Positions 34,908 through 42,974 of a stretch of DNA of 64,000 nt are shown piece by piece. The number at the start of each line of letters is the position of its first letter. Positions within the stretch are counted from its first letter, which is position 1. Under the pieces are notes generated by a model. The model was not told where the DNA came from and ran no database searches. It saw only the letters and a list, made by a program, of their open reading frames with translations. The translations under genes and the position numbers were made by a program. This DNA is from Microbulbifer sp. YPW16 (GTDB lineage Bacteria > Pseudomonadota > Gammaproteobacteria > Pseudomonadales > Cellvibrionaceae). The stretch lies in assembly GCF_021290385.1 (NCBI RefSeq), contig NZ_CP089928.1, forward strand, positions 2,340,501 to 2,404,500. The letters are read 5' to 3'.

Positions 34908-35318
34908 ATGAGCCATGTGTACGTGCTGACGAACCAGCACCAGCGATTCCTGAGCAAGAGTAACGAGTGGATCGACGGCCGCGACGCCGGCAAGCTGTTC
35001 CGCAGCGAGCACAAGGACGTCGCCATCAACCAGATGTTTGAGGCCAACACCCGCGATGTCAGCCTGCGCATCGAACTGCTGCAGTGCGACCTGAACCCCA
35101 AGGGACAGCCGCAGGTGCCCGAGGAGGCGCTGGGCGACCCGGAAATCGAGCCGGGCTCACCGCCGGAAACCCCGCCGGAGCAGAACCCGGAAATCATTCC
35201 CGAGCCCACCCCGGAGATTGAACCGGGCGAGCCGCCGGAGATCACGCCGGAAGAGCCACCCGAGATCGAACCGGACCAGCCCGGCGAAGACGCGCAGCGA
35301 TCCGGTTCGGCCGTCTGA
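34908..35318 (+). CDS. Protein with Pro/Glu-rich repeat tail, unknown function
   Basis: The 136-residue protein has a compact N-terminal part (MSHVYVLTNQHQRFLSKSNEWIDGRDAGKLFRSEHKDVAINQMFEANTRD.., read to about residue 65) and a tail made almost only of proline and glutamate in a loose PEIEPGEPPE repeat. The start resembles small proteins seen next to housekeeping genes in pseudomonads; no function is known. The tail should be extended, disordered and acidic. It has no signal peptide. It precedes gshA by 138 bp. Confidence 0.7.
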   Translation: MSHVYVLTNQHQRFLSKSNEWIDGRDAGKLFRSEHKDVAINQMFEANTRDVSLRIELLQCDLNPKGQPQVPEEALGDPEIEPGSPPETPPEQNPEIIPEPTPEIEPGEPPEITPEEPPEIEPDQPGEDAQRSGSAV

Positions 35319-35456
35319 TTCCGCGGCCGCCAATCCTATCCTTGAGAAAACCGGCGCCGGTCCCCATATCGGCCGGAGTGCCGGCGGCCGCCGTACCGGT
35401 CGGCGGTTTCCCAACGGCAGTCCAGAGGCACAGCCAGCCTCAGTAAGGAGATACGA

Positions 35457-37037
35457 GTGCCCCATTACCTGGCCGCCCTGGCCCAGCCGCAAACGCTGCA
35501 ACTGCTGAAGGGCATTCGCCGCGGTGTCGAGAAAGAGAGCCTGCGGGTCAATCCCGATGGCACCCTGGCCCGCACCCCGCACCCGGCAGCACTGGGCTCG
35601 GCGCTGACCCACGACCTGATCACCACGGATTTCTCCGAGGCCCTGCTGGAGTTCATCACCCCGCCGGTGGCGACACCGGAAGAGGTCCTGGAGACCCTCG
35701 ACCAGATCCATCGCTACACCTACGGCGAGATCGGTGACGAGCGGCTGTGGGTCAACAGCATGCCGTGCGTGCTGGGCGAGGACGAGGATATCCCGGTGGC
35801 GCTCTATGGCAGCTCCCACAGCGGTTCCATGAAAACCGTCTATCGCCTGGGGCTGGGCCTGCGCTACGGCCGCGCCATGCAGACCATCGCCGGTATCCAC
35901 TACAACTTCTCCCTGCCGGAGTCTTTCTGGCAATGGCTGCACGAGCGTGAGGGCAGCAGCGAGGAGCTGGGCGAATTCAAGACCCGCCGCTACTTCGACC
36001 TGATCCGCAATTTCCGCCGCCATTACTGGCTGTTGATCCACCTGTTCGGTGCCGCACCGGCTGTGTGCGCCTCTTTTGTCGAGGGGCGCGATCACTCCCT
36101 GGAGCCATTCGACGGCAACCCCAGGAGCCTGCACACACCCTACGCTACCTCCCTGCGCATGGGCGACCTGGGTTACAACAGCGACGCCCAGCAGTCACTG
36201 ATCGTCTGCTACAACGACCTGCCCAGCTACCTGTCCACCCTGTGTGCGGCAATCAGCAAACCCTATCCGCCGTATCACGAGCTGGGTGTGAAGGACGCCG
36301 GGGGCAATTACCAGCAGCTGTCCACCGGCCTGCTGCAGATCGAGAACGAATTTTACTCGCCGATCCGGCCGAAGAACCCGGCCCGCATGGGTGAGACCGC
36401 GCTGTCCGCACTGGACAACCGCGGGGTGGAATACATCGAGGTGCGCTGCCTGGACCTGAACCCGTTCGAGCCACTGGGCATGGACGCGCAGCAGATGCGC
36501 TTCCTCGACTGTTTCCTGCTGCACTGCCTGCTGGAAGACAGCCCCAAGACCGACGACGCGGATTACCGGGCCACGCAGGAAAACCAGAACCGCATTGTCT
36601 ACCGCGGCCGCGACCCGCAACTGAAGCTGGTCCACAACGGCGGCGAGCGCCCGCTGGTGGACTGGGCGGAGGAGCTGCTGGGCCAGATGCAACCGCTGGC
36701 GGAACTGCTCGACCGCGCCTGGGAAGGTGACGACTTCGCCCGCGCGCTGGCAGCACAGCAGCAAAAAGTCCGTGGTGAAGTCGCCACTCCCGCGGCGAGA
36801 ATGCTGGCGGAGATGCGTGAACGCGGCCAGAGCTTCTTCGAGTGGGCCCAGGACAAGGCCGAACAGCACCACCGGTACTTCCGCGAACGCCCCCTGGACG
36901 ACAGCACCCGCGAGGAATTTGCCCGTGGCGCAAGGGAATCCCTGGAGCGCCAGCGCGAAGTGGAAGCCGCCGATACGGGCACTTTCGAGGATTTCCTCGG
37001 TCAGTACTATGCGCAGTATACGTTCTGCCAGCGATAG
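35457..37037 (+). CDS. gshA: Glutamate-cysteine ligase GshA
   Basis: This 526-residue enzyme joins glutamate and cysteine, the first step of glutathione synthesis. It is the gammaproteobacterial GshA type: IRRGVEKESLRVNPDG (about 20-35), TTDFSEALLEFITPP, GIHYNFSLPESFW and RCLDLNPFEPLGMD are all typical. The start is GTG at 35457 with an AAGGAG ribosome site seven bases upstream. Length is close to the 518-527 usual. It stands ahead of the acpH-dsbB pair. Confidence 0.96.
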   Translation: MPHYLAALAQPQTLQLLKGIRRGVEKESLRVNPDGTLARTPHPAALGSALTHDLITTDFSEALLEFITPPVATPEEVLETLDQIHRYTYGEIGDERLWVNSMPCVLGEDEDIPVALYGSSHSGSMKTVYRLGLGLRYGRAMQTIAGIHYNFSLPESFWQWLHEREGSSEELGEFKTRRYFDLIRNFRRHYWLLIHLFGAAPAVCASFVEGRDHSLEPFDGNPRSLHTPYATSLRMGDLGYNSDAQQSLIVCYNDLPSYLSTLCAAISKPYPPYHELGVKDAGGNYQQLSTGLLQIENEFYSPIRPKNPARMGETALSALDNRGVEYIEVRCLDLNPFEPLGMDAQQMRFLDCFLLHCLLEDSPKTDDADYRATQENQNRIVYRGRDPQLKLVHNGGERPLVDWAEELLGQMQPLAELLDRAWEGDDFARALAAQQQKVRGEVATPAARMLAEMRERGQSFFEWAQDKAEQHHRYFRERPLDDSTREEFARGARESLERQREVEAADTGTFEDFLGQYYAQYTFCQR

Positions 37038-37131
37038 CGCTGGCCCAGCCCGAACCGGCTCCCGGCCCGCCTGAGCTCGCACCGGCGGGCCCGGGTTGTC
37101 CCCCACCAGTAATCGCCAGGCCCAAAGCCCC

Positions 37132-37734
37132 ATGAACTATCTCGCCCACCTGCTGTTATCCGGCCCCGACCCGGACTGGCGCCTGGGCGGCCTGCTGGGG
37201 GATTTCGTCAAGGGCCCCCTGCGGGGTGAGTTCCCCCCCGCCATCGAGGCCGGCATCCGCCTGCACCGCCGCATCGACGCGCGCTCCGATGCCCACCCCG
37301 CCTATGTGGATGCCCTGCAACGGCTGGGCCCGGAGTGGCGACGCTACGGGGGTATCGTGCTGGATATCTGGTTCGACCACCTGCTCAGCCGTCAGTGGGA
37401 CGACTGGCACCCGTATTCCCTCGACAATTTCTGTGACCAATGCTGGCGAGACTTCCACGCCCGCAGGCGGTATATTCCGCCCGGCGCCCGGCGCTTTATG
37501 CAGCGGGCCGAGCAATTTAGACTGCTGCAGAGCTATCCCGACCGCGATGTCATTGCCCGCACCCTGGAGCGCGTCGGCCAGCGCCTGCGACGCCCGGTGG
37601 CACTGCAGGCTGCACTGCCCGCAGTGACCGCCGCCGGGGAAGCCCTGGAGCGCGACTTCGATCTGTTGTTCAGTGACTTGATGCTCGATGCCCGGCGGTT
37701 TCGAGAGGATTTTTCAGGATTCGATAACAAATGA
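37132..37734 (+). CDS. acpH: Acyl carrier protein phosphodiesterase AcpH
   Basis: The 200-residue protein matches AcpH, which cleaves the 4'-phosphopantetheine arm from acyl carrier protein. Family motifs: MNYLAHLLLSGPDPDWRLGGLLGDFVKG at the start, AGIRLHRRIDARSDAHP, and GIVLDIWFDHLLSRQW with its HD-type histidine and aspartate. The ATG at 37132 yields this start; an upstream start at 37096 adds 12 unconserved residues. Its last four bases overlap the dsbB start (ATGA). Confidence 0.92.
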   Translation: MNYLAHLLLSGPDPDWRLGGLLGDFVKGPLRGEFPPAIEAGIRLHRRIDARSDAHPAYVDALQRLGPEWRRYGGIVLDIWFDHLLSRQWDDWHPYSLDNFCDQCWRDFHARRRYIPPGARRFMQRAEQFRLLQSYPDRDVIARTLERVGQRLRRPVALQAALPAVTAAGEALERDFDLLFSDLMLDARRFREDFSGFDNK

Positions 37735-38222
37735 GCCTTCCCAACCCGCGTATTACGTTTTTGCTGGTTTTTCTCGCCGTCATTTTTCTGCTCGGCAGTG
37801 CCTTTTACCTCGAGTATGTCCGGGGACTGGAGCCCTGCCCGCTGTGCATTACCCAGCGCGTAATGCTGCTGGGCGTGGGGCTGGTGTCCCTGCTCGCATT
37901 TGTGCACAACCCGGGCGTTATCGGTCGACGTTTATACGGCATGCTGGTGTCACTGTGGGCACTGGGCGGCCTGTACTTCTCTGCCCGCCAGCTGTGGCTG
38001 CAGAGCCTGCCCGAGGACCAGGTCCCGGCCTGCGGTCCCGGCATCTCCTACATGATCGATGCCTTTCCTTTCCTGGATGTGGTCAAGGTACTGCTCACCG
38101 GTGACGGCAACTGCGCCGAGGTGCAGTGGACCATGCTGGGCCTGAGTATTCCCGCCTGGGCCGCCGTGGGCTTTGTGGGCCTGGTGGTATTCGGCCTCTG
38201 GCAGGCCTTCCGGCGCCAGTAA
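37731..38222 (+). CDS. dsbB: Disulfide bond formation protein DsbB
   Basis: The 163-residue membrane protein has four helices and reoxidises DsbA, passing electrons to quinone. The first cysteine pair is Cys36-Pro-Leu-Cys39 in EPCPLCITQR; the second pair lies in the periplasmic loop as ACGPG and GNCAEVQW. Both loops are standard, so it should be a full DsbB. It starts within the acpH stop (4-bp overlap), and the LrgA gene follows 14 bp later. Confidence 0.94.
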   Translation: MSLPNPRITFLLVFLAVIFLLGSAFYLEYVRGLEPCPLCITQRVMLLGVGLVSLLAFVHNPGVIGRRLYGMLVSLWALGGLYFSARQLWLQSLPEDQVPACGPGISYMIDAFPFLDVVKVLLTGDGNCAEVQWTMLGLSIPAWAAVGFVGLVVFGLWQAFRRQ

Positions 38223-38236
38223 ACACCCCCTGCCTG

Positions 38237-38650
38237 ATGCCCGGCCACCCGAAAAGCAGCGTGCGGATCAGCGGCCGCGCTGGCGGCTGGCTGGCCGGTG
38301 CGGCCCTGCTGGTAGCGGCTAACCTGGCCGGTAACTGGTTACAGGCCAGCCTGGCGCTGCCGGTACCCGGTTCGGTTCTCGGCATGCTGCTGTTGCTGCT
38401 GGGCCTGCTGGTTTACGGCAGCGTACCGCAGGGCCTGGCGGAAGTGAGCGGAGCGTTGCTGCGCCTGCTGGCGCTGCTGTTCCTGCCCGCCGCCACTGGC
38501 CTGTTCTTTCTCCGCGACCTCTCCCCCGCAGACTGGCTGGGCCTGTTGGCAGCCACGGTGCTGGGCACCCTGGCCAGTATCGCGCTCTGTGCCCTGCTGC
38601 TGAAAAAACTGCTGCGACGTTACGGCAGCGGGGCCGGCCCCCATGCCTGA
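38237..38650 (+). CDS. lrgA: LrgA/CidA family holin-like membrane protein
   Basis: The 137-residue protein has four membrane helices and the CidA/LrgA marks LALPVPGSVLGMLLLLLGLL (about 41-60) and LFLPAATGLFFL. LrgA acts with LrgB; in Gram-positive bacteria they affect autolysis and pyruvate transport. The ATG at 38237 was taken; the open frame upstream reads through dsbB. It overlaps lrgB by 8 bp, so the two are translated together. Confidence 0.88.
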   Translation: MPGHPKSSVRISGRAGGWLAGAALLVAANLAGNWLQASLALPVPGSVLGMLLLLLGLLVYGSVPQGLAEVSGALLRLLALLFLPAATGLFFLRDLSPADWLGLLAATVLGTLASIALCALLLKKLLRRYGSGAGPHA

Positions 38651-39341
38651 TTCACTGCCGGCACTGCTGGGCCACCCGCTGTTTATCCTGCCACTCAATG
38701 TCGCCGGTTTCCTGGGCGGCCTGTGGCTGTACCGGCGCAGCGGCACCACGCTGCTGCACCCGATCGTCGGCGCCAGCCTGCTGGTGGCGGGCAGTCTCTA
38801 TGCGCTGGGAATCGAGTACCGGGACTACCAAAGCGCCAGCGGCGCCCTGTATGCGCTGCTGGGGCCGGCAGTGGTGGCGCTGGCAGTGCCGCTGAGACAG
38901 AACCTGGCGATCATCCGCCGCGCCGCCATGCCGCTGACAGTGACCCTGTGTGTGGGCGCGGTACTGGCACCGCTGATTGGCGTCGGTCTGGCACTCTTGC
39001 TGGGCGCCTCCGGCCCGGTGCTGGCCGCACTTTCCGGCAAGGCGGTAACCACACCGATTGCGCTGGCCATTGCCGGCAAGGTAGGTGCCGCCGAGAGCCT
39101 GACCGTGGGGATCGTCGTGTTCAGCGGCGTTGTGGGCGCCGTCCTGGGGCCGTCGCTGATGCGGCGACTGGGTGCCGGCGACCCGCGCATTGTCGGCTTT
39201 GTGCTGGGCATCAACGCCCATGCCATCGGTACCGCGCGGGCCCTGGAAATCAGTGCCCTGTGCGGGGCCTTCGCGGCGCTGGCGATGGGGCTGTGCGGCG
39301 CCCTGACCGCGGTATTCCTGCCACTGCTGGCAGGTGCCTGA
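38643..39341 (+). CDS. lrgB: LrgB family membrane protein
   Basis: The 232-residue protein has six or seven helices and the LrgB signature: LLGPAVVALAVPLRQNL (about 72-88), SGKAVTTPIALAIAGKVG and VLGINAHAIGTARALE. It is the partner of LrgA, probably a membrane transporter or modulator of murein hydrolysis; the substrate in this group is not certain. It ends the acpH-dsbB-lrgA-lrgB run, which is packed tightly enough to be one operon. Confidence 0.92.
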   Translation: MPDSLPALLGHPLFILPLNVAGFLGGLWLYRRSGTTLLHPIVGASLLVAGSLYALGIEYRDYQSASGALYALLGPAVVALAVPLRQNLAIIRRAAMPLTVTLCVGAVLAPLIGVGLALLLGASGPVLAALSGKAVTTPIALAIAGKVGAAESLTVGIVVFSGVVGAVLGPSLMRRLGAGDPRIVGFVLGINAHAIGTARALEISALCGAFAALAMGLCGALTAVFLPLLAGA

Positions 39342-39466
39342 CAGCGCCGGCTTCTGGCGCCGATTGCCGCCTTCGCCTTGCCCGCGATACCCGAATCTCC
39401 TATCTTGCATAAAAGCCCGCTGAGCATGATTGTGGTGGGGCAGAGCGAGATAAAAGGAAGCCTGAA

Positions 39467-39934
39467 ATGCTGGAAAACTGTAAGTCGGCGCGTGAACGTT
39501 GGGGCGGGGTCAGCGACATAATCGATCGCTGGCTGCATGCCCGCCAGGCGCTCCTGGTGCGCTTCTGCAGCCTGTCGGAAAACCGGGAAGTGCGCGACGG
39601 CGATGCCCGCACTGAAGAAGCAGTGCGCGAGCTCTGCCAGCTGCTGATGGACTATGTGTCGGCGGGCCACTTCGAGGTGTACGAGCAGCTGATACTGGAA
39701 GGCAAGGCATTCAATGACGAAGCCGGGCTGGAAAAATCCCGCGAGCTCTACACCAAAATTGATGCCACCACGGATATCGCCGTGGACTTCAACGACAAGT
39801 ACCTGGAAACCGACGATTTGGACAGCCTGCCGAAGGACCTGTCACTGCTGGGCGAGGCGCTGGAATCCCGCTTCCGTTCCGAGGACGAGATGATTTCGGT
39901 CCTGCACACGGCGCACAAGAACCAGCTTGCCTGA
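39467..39934 (+). CDS. rsd: Anti-sigma-70 factor Rsd/AlgQ
   Basis: The 155-residue cytoplasmic protein starts MLENCKSARERWGGVSDIID, the Rsd/AlgQ opening, and continues ARQALLVRFCSL and FEVYEQLILEGKAFND. Rsd binds region 4 of the housekeeping sigma factor in stationary phase; in Pseudomonas, AlgQ also influences alginate genes. The flanking FKBP and AlgP genes repeat the Pseudomonas order algQ-FKBP-algP, although there FKBP is placed between them on the other strand as here. Confidence 0.92.
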   Translation: MLENCKSARERWGGVSDIIDRWLHARQALLVRFCSLSENREVRDGDARTEEAVRELCQLLMDYVSAGHFEVYEQLILEGKAFNDEAGLEKSRELYTKIDATTDIAVDFNDKYLETDDLDSLPKDLSLLGEALESRFRSEDEMISVLHTAHKNQLA

Positions 39935-40027
39935 CTCCCCGCCGCTGTTTCCCGTCGCCGGCCTGCAGGGCCACGAGCGGTTGCTGCAGGCAATGAGCGC
40001 CAGGGGGACAGGGACTTAAAAGGAGAC

Positions 40028-40060
40028 AAAAAAAGGGCCGCTGGATAGCGGCCCTTTTTC
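40028..40060. terminator. Bidirectional terminator between rsd and the FKBP gene
   Basis: GGGCCGCT and AGCGGCCC form an 8-bp stem with a GGAT loop, flanked by seven As on the left and five Ts on the right. It should stop transcripts from rsd (plus) and from the FKBP gene (minus). Confidence 0.92.
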
Positions 40061-40080
40061 TTGTCGGTGCAGGAAGTAGC

Positions 40081-40917
40081 TTACTCCTGCTCCTCCTGCG
40101 GCGCCTCTTCACTACCGCTCTCATCGGTCGCCTCGCCTTCACCGGCGGCAGGTTCTGCATCGCTACCCGCGCCTGCCTCTCCTTCAGCAACGTTCGCCTT
40201 GTGCAGTTCCACTTCGAAAATCAGGGTGGCATTGGGGCCGATCAGGCCGCCCGCACCGCCGGGACCGTAGGCCAGGTCGGAGGGGATATACAGTTCCCAT
40301 TTAGCCCCTTCCTTCATCAGCTGCAGCGCCTCGGTCCAGCCCTTGATCACCCCGCCGACCGGGAACTGTACCGGCTCACCGCGGGCATAGGAGCTGTCGA
40401 ACTCGGTACCATCAATCAGGGTACCCTTGTAATCCACCTCGACGGTGCTGTCGGCAGACGGGGTATCACCACTGCCTGCGCGAATCACTTTGTATTGCAG
40501 GCCGGAGTCAGTGGTAACCACGCCTTCCTTCTGGGCGTTTTCTTCCAGGAACGCCTTGCCTTCGGCCATGTTTGATTCTGCCTTGGCCTTGAATTCCTGC
40601 TCCTGCTTGGCCAGCATCTCCTGCTGCTTGGCCTGCATGTTTTCCTGGAAGACGGCGATTACCTGCTGCTTGTCCTCATCGCTGAGGCGCGACTCACGGC
40701 CGGCAGCGACATCTTCGAGAGCCATGACAACAACCTTGGAATCCAGTGCGACACCCTGCGAGTCGAGCCGGCGGGCCATGTCCTCGGCAATGATGTAGCT
40801 TACTTTCTGCTCCTGGGTTTCCAGTGCGATTTCTTCGGCCTGGCCGGAATCTTGCTTGTTACAGCCTGCCAGCATGACGCCCAGGGCAACCGCCGCAGCC
40901 AGTGGATATTTGTTCAT
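40081..40917 (-). CDS. FKBP-type peptidyl-prolyl isomerase, lipoprotein
   Basis: The 278-residue protein has a lipoprotein signal (MNKYPLAAAVALGVMLAGC, Cys19), an alpha-helical dimerisation domain (about 35-130, typical of FkpA/Mip), and a C-terminal FKBP domain (about 135-240) with VEVDYKGTLIDGTEFDSSYARG and FPVGGVIKGWTEALQLM. It folds proline-containing proteins in the periplasm. The last 38 residues are a low-complexity acidic tail (GEAGAGSDAEPAAGE..) not seen in E. coli FkpA. It lies between rsd and algP, as in Pseudomonas. Confidence 0.93.
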   Translation of the reverse strand: MNKYPLAAAVALGVMLAGCNKQDSGQAEEIALETQEQKVSYIIAEDMARRLDSQGVALDSKVVVMALEDVAAGRESRLSDEDKQQVIAVFQENMQAKQQEMLAKQEQEFKAKAESNMAEGKAFLEENAQKEGVVTTDSGLQYKVIRAGSGDTPSADSTVEVDYKGTLIDGTEFDSSYARGEPVQFPVGGVIKGWTEALQLMKEGAKWELYIPSDLAYGPGGAGGLIGPNATLIFEVELHKANVAEGEAGAGSDAEPAAGEGEATDESGSEEAPQEEQE

Positions 40918-41401
40918 ATGGGTTGTCTCTTAAGTCTCTGGATGTATTTATTCGTAGGGTTCCTTCAGACCCGGCCGGGCTGGCCGGGTCCGGGATGCGG
41001 CCCAGTAGCCGTGACAACTCCGCCATCGGGTTGGCGATCCAGTTCACGACCGCCGCATGACGGCGTGTCAGCCGATGCCCAGCAAGTCTAACGCAAGGTG
41101 ACTACCGGTGCACACCGATGCCGTTCACATGTTCGAACACTGCCACATTTGCGCAGTTCCCTCCGCCTGTGGAATTTTACCGGCACTTTCGGGCGCTTTT
41201 CCGTGGTTGCGGCATACAATTTTGAAAAAAACAGCGCTATTATCGTGGGCACCTGCGGTTGCTTTGGATTGCTAAAAGGTTTTGCTCCCTGGGCAACGCG
41301 CCAGTGCAAGTAACTGTGAATGCGGCACCATCCGCAAAAGTGCCGGGCACCCACACTGCCCGGATGCGTTGAATCGATAATAAACCTCAGGATATTGACT
41401 C
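40918..41401. other. Intergenic stretch between divergent FKBP and algP
   Basis: 484 bases holding the promoters of both genes. A GC-rich inverted repeat, GACCCGGCC / GGCCGGGTC, occurs at about 40971-40991. A -10-like TATTAT is at 41238, without a good -35. No RNA gene or conserved ORF was recognised. Confidence 0.4.
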
Positions 41402-42385
41402 ATGGCTGCCAAAAAGAAAGCTGTCAATCCAGTCGCAGAGCTGGAAGCGCAAATTGCCAAGCTCACCACCAAACTCGACAAGGCACGTACCAAGCAGGTA
41501 ACCGATGCCAGCAAGGCGGTGCAGAAATCCAACAAGGCCCTGGCCGCTGCCAAGGACAAGCTGGCCAAGGCCAAGTCCAAGCTGGCAGATGCCCGTACTG
41601 CCGCCAGCAAGCGCAAGACCGCTGCCACCAAGAAGCGGGTGGACACGGCGAAGGCCAACGTGGAAAAGCTGACCGCCGCAATGGCCGATGCCCGCGAAGC
41701 TGCCGCCGAGGCAAAACAGGCCGAAGCCGCAGCCAAATCCGAACTGAAGCTGGCGGAACAGGTAAGTAAGGTTGCCGCCAAGGCAGAGAAGGAAGTTGCC
41801 AAGGCAAAGAAAAAGAAAGGGGCCGCCAAGGCCAAGACGGCGCGCAAGGCTGCCAGCGGCAAATCCACAGCCAGGAAAGCGGCCACAGCCAAGAAGCCGG
41901 CGGCCAAGAAGGCTACCTCCACCAAGAAGCCCGCCGCCAAGAAGTCTGCAGCCAAAAAGGCAACAGCCGGCAAAACTGCGGCGAAAAAAGCCGCACCCAA
42001 GAAGGCTGCAGCCAAGAAAGTCCCGACCAAGAAAGCGACAACCAAGAAAGCCCCCGCCAAGAAGGCAGCTACAACTGCAGCTGCAGGGGCTAAATCAGCG
42101 GCGAAGAAACCCGCAGTGAAGAAAGCGCCGGTCAAGAAGGCACCCGCCAAGAAGGTTGAGGCCAGTGAGCCGGCCCCGCAGAAATCACCCGCCCCCAGTG
42201 CGGTAAAACCGACTCCGGCGGAGACCGCCAGGCCGGCAGAACCCAAGCCGGCGGAAGCGAAACCGGCTGAAAGCACACCGGCCCCCGCCAGCAAGCCGGC
42301 CGAGGCCCCCAAGCCGACACCGAGCATCACTCCGGTGACGCCCTTTAACAGCCTGTTTTCCAGCGAGCGCTCGGACGACCAGTAA
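41402..42385 (+). CDS. algP: AlgP-like histone H1-type Lys/Ala-rich protein
   Basis: The 327-residue protein has a coiled-coil N-terminal half (residues 1-120, [20 protein letters not shown]..) and a highly basic repeat region (about 130-255) made of [17 protein letters not shown] units, like histone H1, then a Pro/Glu/Ala-rich tail. It matches AlgP, which binds DNA and was linked to alginate gene control in Pseudomonas. The repeats are short and nearly identical, so copy number should vary between strains. Location next to FKBP and rsd supports the name. Confidence 0.88.
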   Translation: MAAKKKAVNPVAELEAQIAKLTTKLDKARTKQVTDASKAVQKSNKALAAAKDKLAKAKSKLADARTAASKRKTAATKKRVDTAKANVEKLTAAMADAREAAAEAKQAEAAAKSELKLAEQVSKVAAKAEKEVAKAKKKKGAAKAKTARKAASGKSTARKAATAKKPAAKKATSTKKPAAKKSAAKKATAGKTAAKKAAPKKAAAKKVPTKKATTKKAPAKKAATTAAAGAKSAAKKPAVKKAPVKKAPAKKVEASEPAPQKSPAPSAVKPTPAETARPAEPKPAEAKPAESTPAPASKPAEAPKPTPSITPVTPFNSLFSSERSDDQ

Positions 42386-42388
42386 CGT

Positions 42389-42877
42389 TCAGGTGCCACC
42401 GCTACAGTAGCTGTCGATCAGGCCCGCCCAGCGGGCCTGTTCTTTTTGCGGCAGGCCATATTGCTGGCCCGCCAGTGCCAGCGCGCAGCGATCCTCCGGC
42501 CAGGTCTCCTGCTGCAGTTTCCACAGTACCGCCAGCTGTAGCTGTTCCAGTTTCAACTCATAGTTTTTGCAGCGCTTATACAGTGACTGGGTCCGCGGGC
42601 GCATACGCCCGAGCCAGCGTCGCAGGTTGCGCACGCTGGCGATCATACGCCGGCGCGGGGCAAGCCCGCGATCCGCCACCCGCCAGCTCTCCTCGCTCAG
42701 CTGCCGCCCGGAGGCCGACACATAGGACGCCCACAGCATCAGGCAGACATCCGCACCCCGGTCGTCCTGGCAGGCCAGCAGGAATGCCTGCACTTCTTCA
42801 TGGCGATAGAAGTCGAGGCTGAACTCCCACAGGGGATTGTCCAGGGCGGAAGAGGATGGAGGGGAGCGTTTCGTCAC
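42389..42877 (-). CDS. TIGR02444 family protein
   Basis: The 162-residue protein starts with a short tail, then [39 protein letters not shown] (about 11-50), the hallmark of TIGR02444 proteins, a group found beside algP in pseudomonads. It is soluble and probably alpha-helical. No function is known. It is convergent with algP, stops three bases apart, and divergent from the ABC-F gene. Confidence 0.9.
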   Translation of the reverse strand: MTKRSPPSSSALDNPLWEFSLDFYRHEEVQAFLLACQDDRGADVCLMLWASYVSASGRQLSEESWRVADRGLAPRRRMIASVRNLRRWLGRMRPRTQSLYKRCKNYELKLEQLQLAVLWKLQQETWPEDRCALALAGQQYGLPQKEQARWAGLIDSYCSGGT

Positions 42878-42974
42878 GTTAGAATCCCGGCTTTCTTATC
42901 GGGTGTGCCGCGCGGCTGTAATGTCGTTAGCCTAGCACCATGGCGCGCCGGGGTAACTCCGGAAGAGGTTTTTC

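Noticed and set aside
41860..42180. CRISPR-like short repeats
   Set aside because: The regular repeats are codons for KKPAAKKA units in the AlgP coding sequence, without spacers.
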